From the NCBI RefSeq assembly GCF_017377855.1, contig NZ_JAFREP010000017.1:1-64000 (forward strand): DNA of 64,000 nt. Direction: 5' to 3'. The stretch is from Acanthopleuribacter pedis. GTDB taxonomy: Bacteria > Acidobacteriota > Holophagae > Acanthopleuribacterales > Acanthopleuribacteraceae. Shown here in pieces: positions 22,601 through 30,414 of this stretch (positions within the stretch are counted from its first letter, which is position 1; the number at the start of each line of letters is the position of its first letter). A program made the translations under genes and the position numbers. The notes under the pieces are model-generated. The model worked only from the letters and a program-made list of their open reading frames with translations. It did no database searches and was not told the DNA's origin.

Positions 22601-23601
22601 CGACGCTGCGCTGGAACCTTCGCGAGGGCCGCAAAGACGATGTGATGATTCATTCCTGCTTGAAAAGCATCGCGGCTTTTATGAACTCGGAGGGCGGCCA
22701 CCTGTTTATCGGGGTCGACGACGACGGCAAATTGCTGGGCATTGAACTGGACCAGTTTGAAGACAACGATAAGTTTGGTTTGTTTTTGGCGGAGAAGGTG
22801 CAGAACCATCTGGGAACCTTCGCGGCGCAAGACATTAACGCGGAATATCGGGCGATGGAAAACAAAACGATCTGCCGGGTGTTGTGCAAGCCGGCGGTGG
22901 ACCCGGTGTTCCTGAAATGGAAAAAGCTGCAAAAAAACGCGGACGGCGATTTGTACGTGCGCACGGGGCCGTCCTCGCGCATTGTGCCCAAGGAAGAATT
23001 GAGCGATTTTATTCGGCAACGGTTCCCGACCTACTGGGAGCTTAACTACGCCAATAAATCGCGTGAAGCAAACCCAGCCAAGGCGAAGAAAAAGAAAAAG
23101 CCGGCAGCGCTTGAACTGGTAACGCATCCACCGCAAGACCAGCGCTTTACCACCTGCGTGCCCAAGGTCGACCTGCGCGCGGCGGCGGGCCTTTTCAGTG
23201 AATCCCAAGACACGGGCCTGGCCGAACTCAATGAAGCGACGACCTGGGTTAAGGTCAACCGCAAAATCGGCAAGGGCTGGTTTGCGGCGGAAGTTCACGG
23301 GCGCTCGATGGAACCCACGGTCGCCGACGGCAGCTTGTGTTTGTTTGCCCCGATCCAAGGCGCAAGCAAAAACAACAAAACGCTGCTGATCGCCTTGCGG
23401 GATCACACGGACCCGGAACACGGCGGACGGTACACGCTCAAAATTTACCGAAGCGAGAAGCAGGCAAACGAAGAGGGTACGTTGCACAATACACGCATCA
23501 CCCTGGCACCGAAAAATCCAGAATTTGAAGAGATGGTTTTTACGGAGGAAGAAGCGGAAGGCCTGCGCGCCATCGGGGAGTTTCGCGGGGTTCTCGGATG
23601 A
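19612..23601 (+). CDS. hsdR: Type I restriction R subunit fused to AlbA_2 and S24 peptidase domains
   Basis: Motor and nuclease subunit that translocates and cuts unmodified DNA, 1329 residues. The N-terminal PD-(D/E)xK nuclease has Asp135 and Glu149-Leu-Lys151 (VELKN). The helicase has Walker A AGSGKS (Lys301), DEAH at 402-405, FTATP, and motif V/VI QTLSRLNRMHPG. Typical HsdR ends near 1000-1100. Here residues about 985-1125 form an AlbA_2 (Schlafen-type) domain (VEFKSTLRW, NSEGGHLFIGVDDDG). Residues about 1175-1329 resemble a LexA-type S24 peptidase with nucleophile Ser1232 in GRSMEPT and Lys1277 in YTLKIY, 45 residues apart. No stop or frameshift separates the parts. Domain identities are by motif recognition. 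Confidence 0.92.
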   Translation: MSLTPDETDFEAAIEAALIRNGYSKRLPAHYDEQLCLDSALLLNFIRATQPAAWAKAQKRETRPAQVILDRVSRDLAKHGALHVLRHKVRACGESFRLAAFKPRTNKNPAEQHAYAANCFSLIRQLVTDKGEVPDLVLFLNGLPLFTVELKNQTSGQNVKHGLLQFKNDRNPSGGLYAPARCLAHFAVDTDLAYVTTVLAKQKTQFLPYNRGHQFGAGNPPTPNDLRTAYLWEDLWTPDSVLELVDRFIHRKEDKKGRAGKGDLIFPRYHQRDAVRRLIADAGQQGPGKRYLIQHSAGSGKSYTIAWLALRLAQLFDDQGERVFHTIVVLTDRRVLDRQLQNTIGGMQRFNGQVENIDQTSRQLRQAISDGKNIIVTTQQKFPVIEDEARATPGRRFAIIIDEAHSSQDGETSKSVRKVLGDLAEAEALETAAQNTLEDRVLREAEARRQAANTSVFAFTATPKKRTLELFGEQQSDGSFQAFSLYSMRQAVEERFIMDVLANYTTYQSYWELTKTIEEDPRYQAGKAGSLLVKFVELHPHAIRKKVEIMVDHFANHTAHRIHNRAKAMIVTRSRLHAVRYIQALRGYLKERGLPFKALVAFTDKVTDPKSGKAFTEAQLNGFPDSRTVETFKGDDYRFMVVANKFQTGFDQPLLHTMYVDKKLSGVAAVQTLSRLNRMHPGKEETFVLDFANDGAEILAFFQQHYQQTRLARATDRNQLFDLENELLGFQIFDEDDIGRYNQILLTAKKADTRAVGKLNAVLDAVVERYLALEEARQKEFKGVVRDYVKLYSFLGQLFDYAETGLEKLYYFVRDLARKLPVTREEMPTAILDQVNIKTYNLRRKQQVPLTPEKKNATVEPVAGPGERGQGREDIEQELSTILEDLNQKFGLGETPAGAVAILAAVVNEMVTDFSLENAERANAEDKNKYALAFKQLFEDKVIEHSTENKAFLDQVLVASYGEELASRIMNNLVLDPLHEWRRQIKGHEGKKVEFKSTLRWNLREGRKDDVMIHSCLKSIAAFMNSEGGHLFIGVDDDGKLLGIELDQFEDNDKFGLFLAEKVQNHLGTFAAQDINAEYRAMENKTICRVLCKPAVDPVFLKWKKLQKNADGDLYVRTGPSSRIVPKEELSDFIRQRFPTYWELNYANKSREANPAKAKKKKKPAALELVTHPPQDQRFTTCVPKVDLRAAAGLFSESQDTGLAELNEATTWVKVNRKIGKGWFAAEVHGRSMEPTVADGSLCLFAPIQGASKNNKTLLIALRDHTDPEHGGRYTLKIYRSEKQANEEGTLHNTRITLAPKNPEFEEMVFTEEEAEGLRAIGEFRGVLG

Positions 23602-23863
23602 AACAGTGCATCTGCTGGGTGAACGGCCTGGTGCTGACGGCGTCTTTCGGTTGAAAAGGCACGGCGACTTGCCGATCCGCTTCAATGAACCGTCGCTAAT
23701 CCGGTTACTTGCCTTTGGGAGGACCCTATGTGCGTTGAGGCGGATTTATCCAATGCCGATTGTGGGCACCCCTGTGCCGTCGCTCGGTCGTTTTCTTCGT
23801 ACTCACAAGGCTTTCAGCTTCTTGCGACGAATCCTTGTGAGAATTGCGCGCTGGTCGAAAGCA
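23602..23863. other. Right flank of the island, with a 9-bp inverted repeat
   Basis: No convincing gene. CTCACAAGG (23802-23810) and CCTTGTGAG (23833-23841) form a perfect inverted repeat with a 22-base spacer. This lies just before the right direct repeat. Confidence 0.5.
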
Positions 23864-23902
23864 TCAATCCGGCCGCGTTTTGCCGATTAAATGCACCACC
23901 TT
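23856..23902. repeat. Right direct repeat of the restriction island
   Basis: GTCGAA-GCATCAATCCG, GTTTTGC and GATTAAATGCACC blocks match the segment at 16062-16107 in the same order and orientation, with about seven differences over 45 bases. It covers the stop codon and last ten codons of the truncated MFS gene. Confidence 0.7.
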
Positions 23903-24367
23903 GGGCGGGTCGTCACCCTGGTGGAACGCGTTTAACCGGTCCTGTACCAGGCGATCATCCTCCGTGACCCGCTCGTGTAAGCGCAGGTGGTCGACCCAGT
24001 TGCGGTTAAAAAACGACGCCACCAAGCAGCCCGAACGGTCCGGGTCGCGGTAAACCCGCCAGCCAAAGGCACCGGAACGCAGGCGCATCTTGCGCACCGC
24101 TTCCGCCGCTTGGAAGAAGGCCGCTTCCTGATTTTCCGCGACCGCGTAGGTAATCAATACCTGAACCGGGCCGTCGTCGTCGCTTTGCGCCAACTCGGGA
24201 TCGGGTGCCGGCCAATGACGGGAAGGCAGCAGGTTGGGACCGGCGCCCCGGGGTAATTTGAACCACAAGGCGCTGAGCTGCATGGTGAACAGCGCCGCCG
24301 CCGCGACGGACAAGGTCGCCGGCAACCGCGGCCGCGCCGCCGACATGCTGGGCATGAGCCGTTCCAC
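23864..24367 (-). pseudogene. 5'-truncated MFS exporter (MFS_3/DUF894 C-terminal part)
   Basis: The 167-codon frame corresponds to the C-terminal piece of a transporter of the MFS_3 (enterobactin-exporter-like) group. It has one hydrophobic helix (LPATLSVAAAALFTMQLSALWF) and then the soluble tail typical of this group: GPVQVLITYAVA, VRKMRLRSGAFGWRVYRD, WVDHLRLHERVTEDDR and LNAFHQGDDPPKVVHLI. Full-length members have about 400 further residues with eleven more helices, which are absent. An in-frame stop lies 11 codons before the apparent GTG start. I infer a broken remnant, although a stand-alone product cannot be excluded. Its 3' end forms the right repeat of the island. Confidence 0.75.
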
Positions 24368-24408
24368 CCTATGGCGAAAAATGAAAAAGTGGGGGCTTTA
24401 ACCCGGGT

Positions 24409-25662
24409 TTACTTATTTAAAGATAGGATTTTTATGCCTTTGCCTGGTTCGACGAATGCGGCCAGCAGGGTTTTGTCCGGTAGGATTTCGATTTGCGGAA
24501 AGCCGCTGCCGCGACCGCCGGGGAACGGGATGTCCCAGTGTGGGAGCAGGTGTGTTTGGGTTTGTTTTGCCCGACCCTCGAACGGACGAACCCAGAGGCG
24601 AAGACCGCTTTCTGTTTCTTGGACCCAGCTTGCCCAGAGGCCGTCTTGGGTGAAAAGGAGGTCGGTGCGGCCACTTTGGTTTTTTTCACCGGTGTGGATC
24701 TTGTGCCAGGAGGTGCCGCTGTTGTCGCTCATTGCGACGCCGATGGTGCCGTCGTCTTTGCCTGAGAACCAGGCTGTTGCGATGCGGTTTCCGTGAGCGG
24801 CGAGGGCGGGGCCGTTGACCGGGCAGCCTTGGATGTTCCATTGTTCATTAAAGGCGGCCGTCATTTTTTCGGCTATGCCCGCGCGGTAGCGGATGAAGTG
24901 GATGTCGCGAATTTCGTTTTTGTCTCGATTGCGGTAGGCCGCGACCAGATCCCCGTTTTCCAAACGAACCAAATCGGTGCCGCAACATTCGCAGGTACGG
25001 TCATCCCATAGTTGTTCCGGGCTCAGTGTTTGCTTGCCGATGATGCGGAAACGCAACTGCATGTCGCCGTGTTCCTCGGCGTGGTGTTCGTGTCCGCCGC
25101 CTTCCTTGGGCTGCGCCGGCATGGCGCGGCCGTCCAACCAAATCGCGGCGATGCGTCCGTCGGCCAGGGTTGCCATCGAAACAAAACCGTGTTCCACCGG
25201 TGCTTGATCCTCATGGAGCCATTGCGATTCGGACCAGGTACGGCCTTGATCGAACGAGCGTGCGAAGCGCAGGCCATAGGCATACTGGTGTTTCATCGAA
25301 ATAAATTCCGGCCAGACCCAAACCCAAAATTTGGGTCCGGGCTGCAAACGGGGATAATCGGCCCAGTTCACCAGCATCATGTCGCGTTTCGGGCCTTGAA
25401 CGGGCGGTCCGAATTGGCGTTTCTCATGATCCCACTTGGCAAAAAACAGGGTGCCGCCTTGTGCGTGTTTCTCAGCCCAACTCATCAGGCGTTCGTCGCC
25501 GTGGCGGCTAAAAAAGGGAACACGGGCTTCGCTGGAGGCGTTAAACGGGACGGCGGAAACCTGGCCACTCTGTCGTTCGGAAGGTTTGGAGCCGGCCATA
25601 ACCGGTGCCCCCAAAAAAAGAAACAAAGCCATCAGGATCATTATTAATGAAGAACGTTTCAT
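24409..25662 (-). CDS. Exported sialidase-like (BNR repeat) protein
   Basis: A 417-residue protein with a clear signal peptide (MKRSSLIMILMALFLFLGAPVMAG). It carries two canonical Asp-box motifs, SFDQGRTW and SDNSGTSW, of the six-bladed sialidase propeller fold. It also has an unusual cysteine cluster DDRTCECCGTDL in the middle and a histidine stretch GGGHEHHAEEHGDMQ. The substrate is unknown, and the classical arginine triad could not be assigned, so sialidase activity is not claimed. The cysteine and histidine clusters could bind metal. The ATG after AGAGG was chosen because it begins the signal peptide; an upstream extension is possible. Confidence 0.78.
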   Translation of the reverse strand: MKRSSLIMILMALFLFLGAPVMAGSKPSERQSGQVSAVPFNASSEARVPFFSRHGDERLMSWAEKHAQGGTLFFAKWDHEKRQFGPPVQGPKRDMMLVNWADYPRLQPGPKFWVWVWPEFISMKHQYAYGLRFARSFDQGRTWSESQWLHEDQAPVEHGFVSMATLADGRIAAIWLDGRAMPAQPKEGGGHEHHAEEHGDMQLRFRIIGKQTLSPEQLWDDRTCECCGTDLVRLENGDLVAAYRNRDKNEIRDIHFIRYRAGIAEKMTAAFNEQWNIQGCPVNGPALAAHGNRIATAWFSGKDDGTIGVAMSDNSGTSWHKIHTGEKNQSGRTDLLFTQDGLWASWVQETESGLRLWVRPFEGRAKQTQTHLLPHWDIPFPGGRGSGFPQIEILPDKTLLAAFVEPGKGIKILSLNK

Positions 25663-26071
25663 GGTTGGGCAGCCTCTTAGACCAATAATCGAAACAACCC
25701 GACGACGGGCTCGCTCATCATACCCCATGCATTGGTGTTTGGTCTGACATGTCTGGTGGATCAGACAACACGGATGGAGGATGACGGGATGCGGATGATT
25801 GTGGGTGCCCTTGGTTGCCGGTACCCAACGCGGATGAAGGGGTAACGTCGGTGTGCGGGCCGGCGGTTGTTCCTCAATGATTCAAGCGATGCGGGTACGA
25901 AACAAGGTCTCTATCAAAGCCCAAGGTCCCAGGTGGACCCATTCATCCCAAGCGGAACAGGCAAAACCAAGCAGGTAAAGCTCAATCGCCTATCCTGTAA
26001 ATAGCCCCATATCCTGAGAAATACCGAATACCAAGCCCCGCCCCACCGAAGCCCTCCCATCCGCCCCATCC
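25663..26071. other. Intergenic, no gene seen
   Basis: No frame with a plausible start or protein-like composition on either strand, and no repeat recognised. Confidence 0.45.
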
Positions 26072-26110
26072 CAAAACGAAAGAGGGCGGCCTTCGCCACC
26101 CTCAAAAAAA
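26072..26110. terminator. Terminator for the outer-membrane protein gene
   Basis: GAGGGCGGC (26082-26090) pairs with GCCACCCTC (26095-26103), one G-T wobble, loop CTTC. On the - strand a T-rich tract (TTTCGTTTT) follows, 30 bases after the stop of the 26133-28790 gene. An A-run on the other side would make it weakly bidirectional. Confidence 0.8.
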
Positions 26111-26132
26111 ACCAAGCCTCAAACCATCCTCA

Positions 26133-28790
26133 TCAGAAGATTTTGAGGAACAAGATCTGACCCGTGAAGTCGCCCGCCTCGTCCTCAAGATCCGCGTCGA
26201 TGCCGTAACCGACGTTGGCGCGCAAGACCGTGCGCCACGGACCGATGAAGTTAACGCTGACGCCGATGCCGTACAAATCAACCGGATCCGCGCGGACCAC
26301 CGAGCCGTCGGCCAAGAACTCGTCCCGCCAGGTACGGGCGCCGTCAAGCGAGAAACCGAGCTGGATCAGTTCCGCCACGCCCAGGTCGTAACCCAAACGC
26401 AGACGAACCGCCTCGTCGGCCTCAATCCCCGACGAACCAAAACCGGAAACCGAATTCTCGAAAAAGCCGAAATCGAAACGGGAGAAGCGGTCCTGGTCCC
26501 AACCCTTGAGGTATCGCACGTCGGCTTGAACCGAGTGGAACCCTTTGAAACGGTGGCTGTAGCTGGCGTCGAATTGCAAGGTCGACCAAGTGTCCTCCAG
26601 GGGATCGGTATTGTCAGGCAGGCCCCAGGTCTCCCACTCGCTGCGCGTGGCCGTCGAATATGCCAGCGCCGAAACGAAACGGCCGCGGTTGAAGGTCAGG
26701 CCCAGGGTGCCGGAGTGCTCCAAGTGATCGCTCGGCAACACGAATGCCTCGGCTGTGTCGTCCGCGGTGTCGTAGGATCGCGTGGCCACCGCGTAGTTGG
26801 CCGAGAACTTGAAAAAACTGTTGATGGGGATGCCGAGCGTTAGGTTAAAGGACTGATTGAGCGATTGAACCTCTTCTTCCTCAATCTCCTCGTCGCCTTG
26901 GTACACCTCATCGCCGAACTTGATCGCGGAGACAAACAGCTCCGCGGTCAAGTCCCAGCCACGACCCAGAAAGTCGGGGTTGGAGATGATGGCGTCGTTG
27001 ACCAAACCCGCTACGAAGAAGTTGGCTTGCCAGCCGCGGTCGAGGAAGTCCAAGTCAATATAGTTAAAGCCGCCAAGGGGCAGCGGGAAATCGAAATTGG
27101 GATCCATCAACACACCGCCCAGCAAAAAGCGCTGTGGTGGTGTGGTTTCCTGAACGACCTCGCGTCGGCCGTCCTTTTTCTTAAGGTACCGGAACCCTTG
27201 CGCCGTATCGCGCAGGATAACCCAGTCCTCCAAGTAAGCTTGCGCCAAACGGGTTTCCAGGTCTTCTTGGTCGAAACGAAAGTTTTCGCGTCGGGTTTCA
27301 ACCTGGAGGGGGATGGTTTCGCCCACCACGCTGAGTACCTGCAAGTTCTCCTCGCGTACCTGCACCCAGTAGCGTGTGCCGTCGACCGCGACCCAATCAA
27401 AAAAGGCGGTGGTTTCATTGCCGATCACCGGGGGTTCCAGCCCGCTTTGCGTAGCGCGCAGGCGGCGGTGGGCGCCGGTTTCTTGGTCGATCCAGACCGT
27501 GCCCGTGAAGAAATCGCCTTCCCCCTTGGGTTTAAAGCGGACCCGCCAGGTTTTGGCACCGTCGATGGTGTCCTCGCCCGCGTAGGTGTATTCGTAGGAC
27601 TTGTCGAGGTCGATCTGCAAGGGTTCTTTGTCCAGCTTGTCGGGTTCGATCAGCGGCAGGTCGGGCAACTTTTCGTAAGGCCACTTCACGCCGCCGAAAT
27701 ACAAAGCGCGGCGAATGCGCTCGGTAGGTTGGTCGGCACGCATGATCAGGTCCTCGTAAAAGGTGACGTCGATGGTGGCGCCGCTGGGACCTTGGTAGCG
27801 ATAGTTCTTTTTTTCCAGGGCTTCCATGGACGAGAACTTTTTGCTTTCTGCATCTTTAAAGACCTGATTGCGAACGACCAACTCGTAAGGGTCGACCGAT
27901 TTGGCCTCGACAATTTTCAAGGTCTCGAGGGTGGGGCCGGGTGAAGCGGGGCGTAACTGGAAAAGATAGTAGTGCTCACCTTTGGCGAGGAAAAACTCCT
28001 GGAGCGTGCCGTAACTTTTGTGGCGATAGTCGCCATTCTCAGGATGGAGCAGGGAGACTTCCAAGCCCTCTACCAAGCGAAAGGAAAAGAGTCGGTCGGC
28101 TTCCGCGTCGCCGTAAACCGCGAGCTGGTAGTCGCCACTGCCGGGATTCAAGAAAAGCAGCGCCTCTTCCGCCGGCATGTTGGCAAAGGTGGGTTGGGTG
28201 TCGAGGCTCCCGGTATCGAGGGCGTCGATCGCTTCCAGGAACCGTTGGTGGGCCGGGCTGAGATTCAGGTTTTTGAAAACCACCGTGTTGATGCTGAGCG
28301 AGGAGGCTTCGACCAGGGTGGTCAACACCTGGGTGGTGGGGACGTCCACTTCCTGCCACAGCCGGCCGGTATCGTCCGCATCGGGAATGAAAGGATCCTC
28401 GTCAAACAGATAACCGTCGATGTAGGCGGCGGTCTCGTGTTGCATCAGCCCGTTAAGCTGGGCTTCCGAGGCGTGGATGCCCACTTGCGCCCGTTGCGAT
28501 TTGGCCTTGGCGGCAACAATTAGGGCCTTTAGGTCGAAGGCGGCCTGTTTCCAGTCGGGGCGCCAGTCGGCGTCGACCCGTACAATAATATGGGTCAGGT
28601 CGGCGCGGTCAGGCGGCGTCTTTTTGAGGTCGGCGGGGACGCTGAGTTCCAGCAGGCCGGTTTGGCCGTCGTTGAGGCCGACCCAGGCGGGGAGGGTATC
28701 GCCGGCAAGCAGCGCCGGTGTGAGCAAGATGCCGACCAGGACCGTGCAGAGGAGCCTGGTGGGCGAAAGAAAGGGGCGTTGTTGAAACAT
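26133..28790 (-). CDS. Large outer-membrane beta-barrel protein with N-terminal periplasmic domains
   Basis: An 885-residue protein from an ATG with AAGGAACC upstream. Its N-terminus is a signal peptide (LLCTVLVGILLTPALLAG). Residues about 25-280 look like a periplasmic alpha/beta domain (LTHIIVRVDADW, YIDGYLFDEDP) of unknown family. Residues about 380-540 resemble a lipoprotein-carrier/LolA-like fold: YEYTYAGEDTIDGAKTWRV, VWIDQETGAHRRL. From about residue 590 there are alternating amphipathic strands, and the chain ends in ILFLKIF, with the terminal phenylalanine expected for BAM-dependent barrel insertion. The function is unknown. It is a single-gene unit with its own terminator. Confidence 0.72.
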   Translation of the reverse strand: MFQQRPFLSPTRLLCTVLVGILLTPALLAGDTLPAWVGLNDGQTGLLELSVPADLKKTPPDRADLTHIIVRVDADWRPDWKQAAFDLKALIVAAKAKSQRAQVGIHASEAQLNGLMQHETAAYIDGYLFDEDPFIPDADDTGRLWQEVDVPTTQVLTTLVEASSLSINTVVFKNLNLSPAHQRFLEAIDALDTGSLDTQPTFANMPAEEALLFLNPGSGDYQLAVYGDAEADRLFSFRLVEGLEVSLLHPENGDYRHKSYGTLQEFFLAKGEHYYLFQLRPASPGPTLETLKIVEAKSVDPYELVVRNQVFKDAESKKFSSMEALEKKNYRYQGPSGATIDVTFYEDLIMRADQPTERIRRALYFGGVKWPYEKLPDLPLIEPDKLDKEPLQIDLDKSYEYTYAGEDTIDGAKTWRVRFKPKGEGDFFTGTVWIDQETGAHRRLRATQSGLEPPVIGNETTAFFDWVAVDGTRYWVQVREENLQVLSVVGETIPLQVETRRENFRFDQEDLETRLAQAYLEDWVILRDTAQGFRYLKKKDGRREVVQETTPPQRFLLGGVLMDPNFDFPLPLGGFNYIDLDFLDRGWQANFFVAGLVNDAIISNPDFLGRGWDLTAELFVSAIKFGDEVYQGDEEIEEEEVQSLNQSFNLTLGIPINSFFKFSANYAVATRSYDTADDTAEAFVLPSDHLEHSGTLGLTFNRGRFVSALAYSTATRSEWETWGLPDNTDPLEDTWSTLQFDASYSHRFKGFHSVQADVRYLKGWDQDRFSRFDFGFFENSVSGFGSSGIEADEAVRLRLGYDLGVAELIQLGFSLDGARTWRDEFLADGSVVRADPVDLYGIGVSVNFIGPWRTVLRANVGYGIDADLEDEAGDFTGQILFLKIF

Positions 28791-29262
28791 CGCGAGGTTC
28801 CTTAAATGAAAAAATCCATACGGGGGAAAGTGAGAGGCAAAGGTCATGCCGGACCGAACGGCTTGGAAAATCGGTGGTGGCCCGAGCAAATGGGCCGAAT
28901 GTCATGCGCATCAGCCTAAACCGATCAGTCTAGTATCCCATGCTTCGAGAACAACAGGCGGGCCGCATCTTCTTCCCGGGCGCGCTTTTTTGGCAAAAGT
29001 CGCGGGAACGGTACTCGCGGTCGTGGCAAACAAGCCTCGGGTGCTTTGGCGCCAAGCCGCGCGAGAAGCGGTGCTAGCATGCCTTTCAGTTGGTGTTGCC
29101 AACCCGCGAAATCCTTCGCAACGCCGTGAAATCCCTTGCGGCGCTGAGAAATTGGCGGGAGGGCTGGTAAAAACGACCTGTTTTTCGTACAATGGCCGGC
29201 TAATGTCTCGCATCCTGGATGCGGACGGCGGTTGGGGTTTCGCCCCGCGCCTTGTTGCTTGA
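28791..29262. other. Intergenic, no gene seen
   Basis: Open frames occur on both strands, but none has protein-like composition, a ribosome binding site or a recognisable family. It lies between the outer-membrane gene and copy 3 of the dispersed element. Confidence 0.4.
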
Positions 29263-29427
29263 AACCTAAGCGGCTCGATAAGAGTGAGGGGTTTTGGCTA
29301 AAGATCTGGAGCAAAATGGTTTGGAAAAAGCGGAGGCGCACCCGCCGGGTGCGGTGAGCATGTTTGCAGGCCGTTGCAGCGCAGAAGTTTCGCTAAAATC
29401 ACCGCGAGTTATCGTGCTTCTTAGGTT
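29263..29427 (+). repeat. Dispersed element with terminal inverted repeats, copy 3
   Basis: Same family as 3758-3924 and 9905-10089. The ends are AACCTAAGCGGC and GTGCTTCTTAGGTT. The internal AAAGATCTGGAGCAAAATGG block is identical to copy 1. The central hairpin here is a perfect CGCACCC/GGGTGCG. It lies upstream of yceD-rpmF in the same orientation relative to the downstream gene. Confidence 0.88.
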
Positions 29428-29565
29428 GAACCCGCCTCGGCGGGCGGTACGGCCGCGGGGGGGGGTGAAACCGGAAAAACCGGGAAAACGGATCCGCGCC
29501 GCGGCGCTTTTTAGGGGATCGTCTGTGATCCAAGTGGATTTCTTGTTGGAAATTCACCTTGGTGA

Positions 29566-29593
29566 TTGACAGGAGAAAGCGATTTCCTATAAT
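29566..29593 (+). promoter_or_regulatory. Consensus sigma-70 promoter for yceD-rpmF
   Basis: TTGACA (29566-29571) and TATAAT (29588-29593), both perfect hexamers, are separated by 16 bases. The start point would be near 29600, about 25 bases before the yceD GTG. This is the clearest promoter in the window. Confidence 0.85.
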
Positions 29594-29624
29594 GAAGTGT
29601 TTCGCTGCCGGGTCGGGGGATACT

Positions 29625-30113
29625 GTGATCAATCTGGCCACCCTTCAATCGGACAAACCACTCAACCGAGATTGTGAGTGGGAACGAATGACGTGGGAGA
29701 CATCGTCGGGCATCGCCGAGTTTCATGATGTTACCTGTTCGTTTCGAATTCGCACGGACCCCATGGGGTACGTCGTCAAATACGAAGTGAAAGCCAACGT
29801 TGAAATCCCTTGTATTCGCTGCGGTCAAGCGCTGCAGATCCCGGTGGAACACGCCGATTGGGTATCCTTGCGGACGGGTCGACCCGAAGAGGGTCATGTC
29901 GTTCTCGGCAACGACGAAATGAACATCCGTTTTATTAGTGAACCCGCCTTCGACGAGGAGCAGTTTGTGGGAGAAGCCATCGAATTGGAATGTCCCACCT
30001 ACCCCCGTCACGAGGAAGATGATTCTTCCTGCAAGATGTCAAACCAAGAACACCAGGAAGAATCCGAACCGGCCTCACCTTTTTCGGTGTTGTCCAAGTA
30101 CCTCGATACTTGA
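29625..30113 (+). CDS. yceD: YceD/DUF177 family protein
   Basis: Members of this family support 23S rRNA accumulation and are nearly always encoded next to rpmF, as here. The 162-residue protein has the family's cysteine pair in [14 protein letters not shown] and a second part [19 protein letters not shown], with a C-terminal PFSVLSKYL. The start is set at GTG with TCGGGGGA upstream, because the promoter's -10 box and start point exclude earlier codons. It lies 46 bases before rpmF. The gene name follows the conserved context; the sequence itself is divergent, as usual for the family. Confidence 0.88.
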   Translation: MINLATLQSDKPLNRDCEWERMTWETSSGIAEFHDVTCSFRIRTDPMGYVVKYEVKANVEIPCIRCGQALQIPVEHADWVSLRTGRPEEGHVVLGNDEMNIRFISEPAFDEEQFVGEAIELECPTYPRHEEDDSSCKMSNQEHQEESEPASPFSVLSKYLDT

Positions 30114-30159
30114 GCGTTTTTTCCTTTTCGCGAAGTTAAGATTTCAAGGAGCTATTGTC

Positions 30160-30342
30160 ATGGCAAACCCCAAGCGCCAAACGTCGAAACGGCGTCAACG
30201 CCAACGTCGTTCTCACCACGCACTGACCGCCACCGCCACCACCAACTGTTCAAACTGTGGTGAGCTGGTACGCCCGCACCGCGTTTGCGGTTCTTGCGGT
30301 TGGTTCGGCGGCAAGCAGGTTGTTGCTGTCGAAGAAGACTAG
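30160..30342 (+). CDS. rpmF: Ribosomal protein L32
   Basis: A 60-residue basic protein of the large ribosomal subunit. It begins [17 protein letters not shown] and then has a zinc ribbon with two CxxC pairs (NCSNCG and VCGSCG), so this is the zinc-binding C+ form of L32. The ATG follows CAAGGA. It is preceded by yceD and followed by fabG, a common bacterial arrangement linking ribosome and fatty acid genes. Confidence 0.96.
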   Translation: MANPKRQTSKRRQRQRRSHHALTATATTNCSNCGELVRPHRVCGSCGWFGGKQVVAVEED

Positions 30343-30414
30343 GTCGAGACCCTTGCCCCATTCTAAGGCGGGGGCCCGCCCCCGTCCATCATCCATCACA
30401 TTGAGAGCAAACCC

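Noticed and set aside
20692-23685. Very long open frame (about 1000 codons) on the - strand opposite hsdR
   Set aside because: It lies entirely antisense to a well-supported gene, has arginine- and histidine-rich composition typical of a mirror frame in GC-rich DNA, and shows no family motif.
28846-29262. 138-codon frame upstream of the third repeat element
   Set aside because: No ribosome binding site, no recognisable motif, and an equally long frame on the opposite strand.
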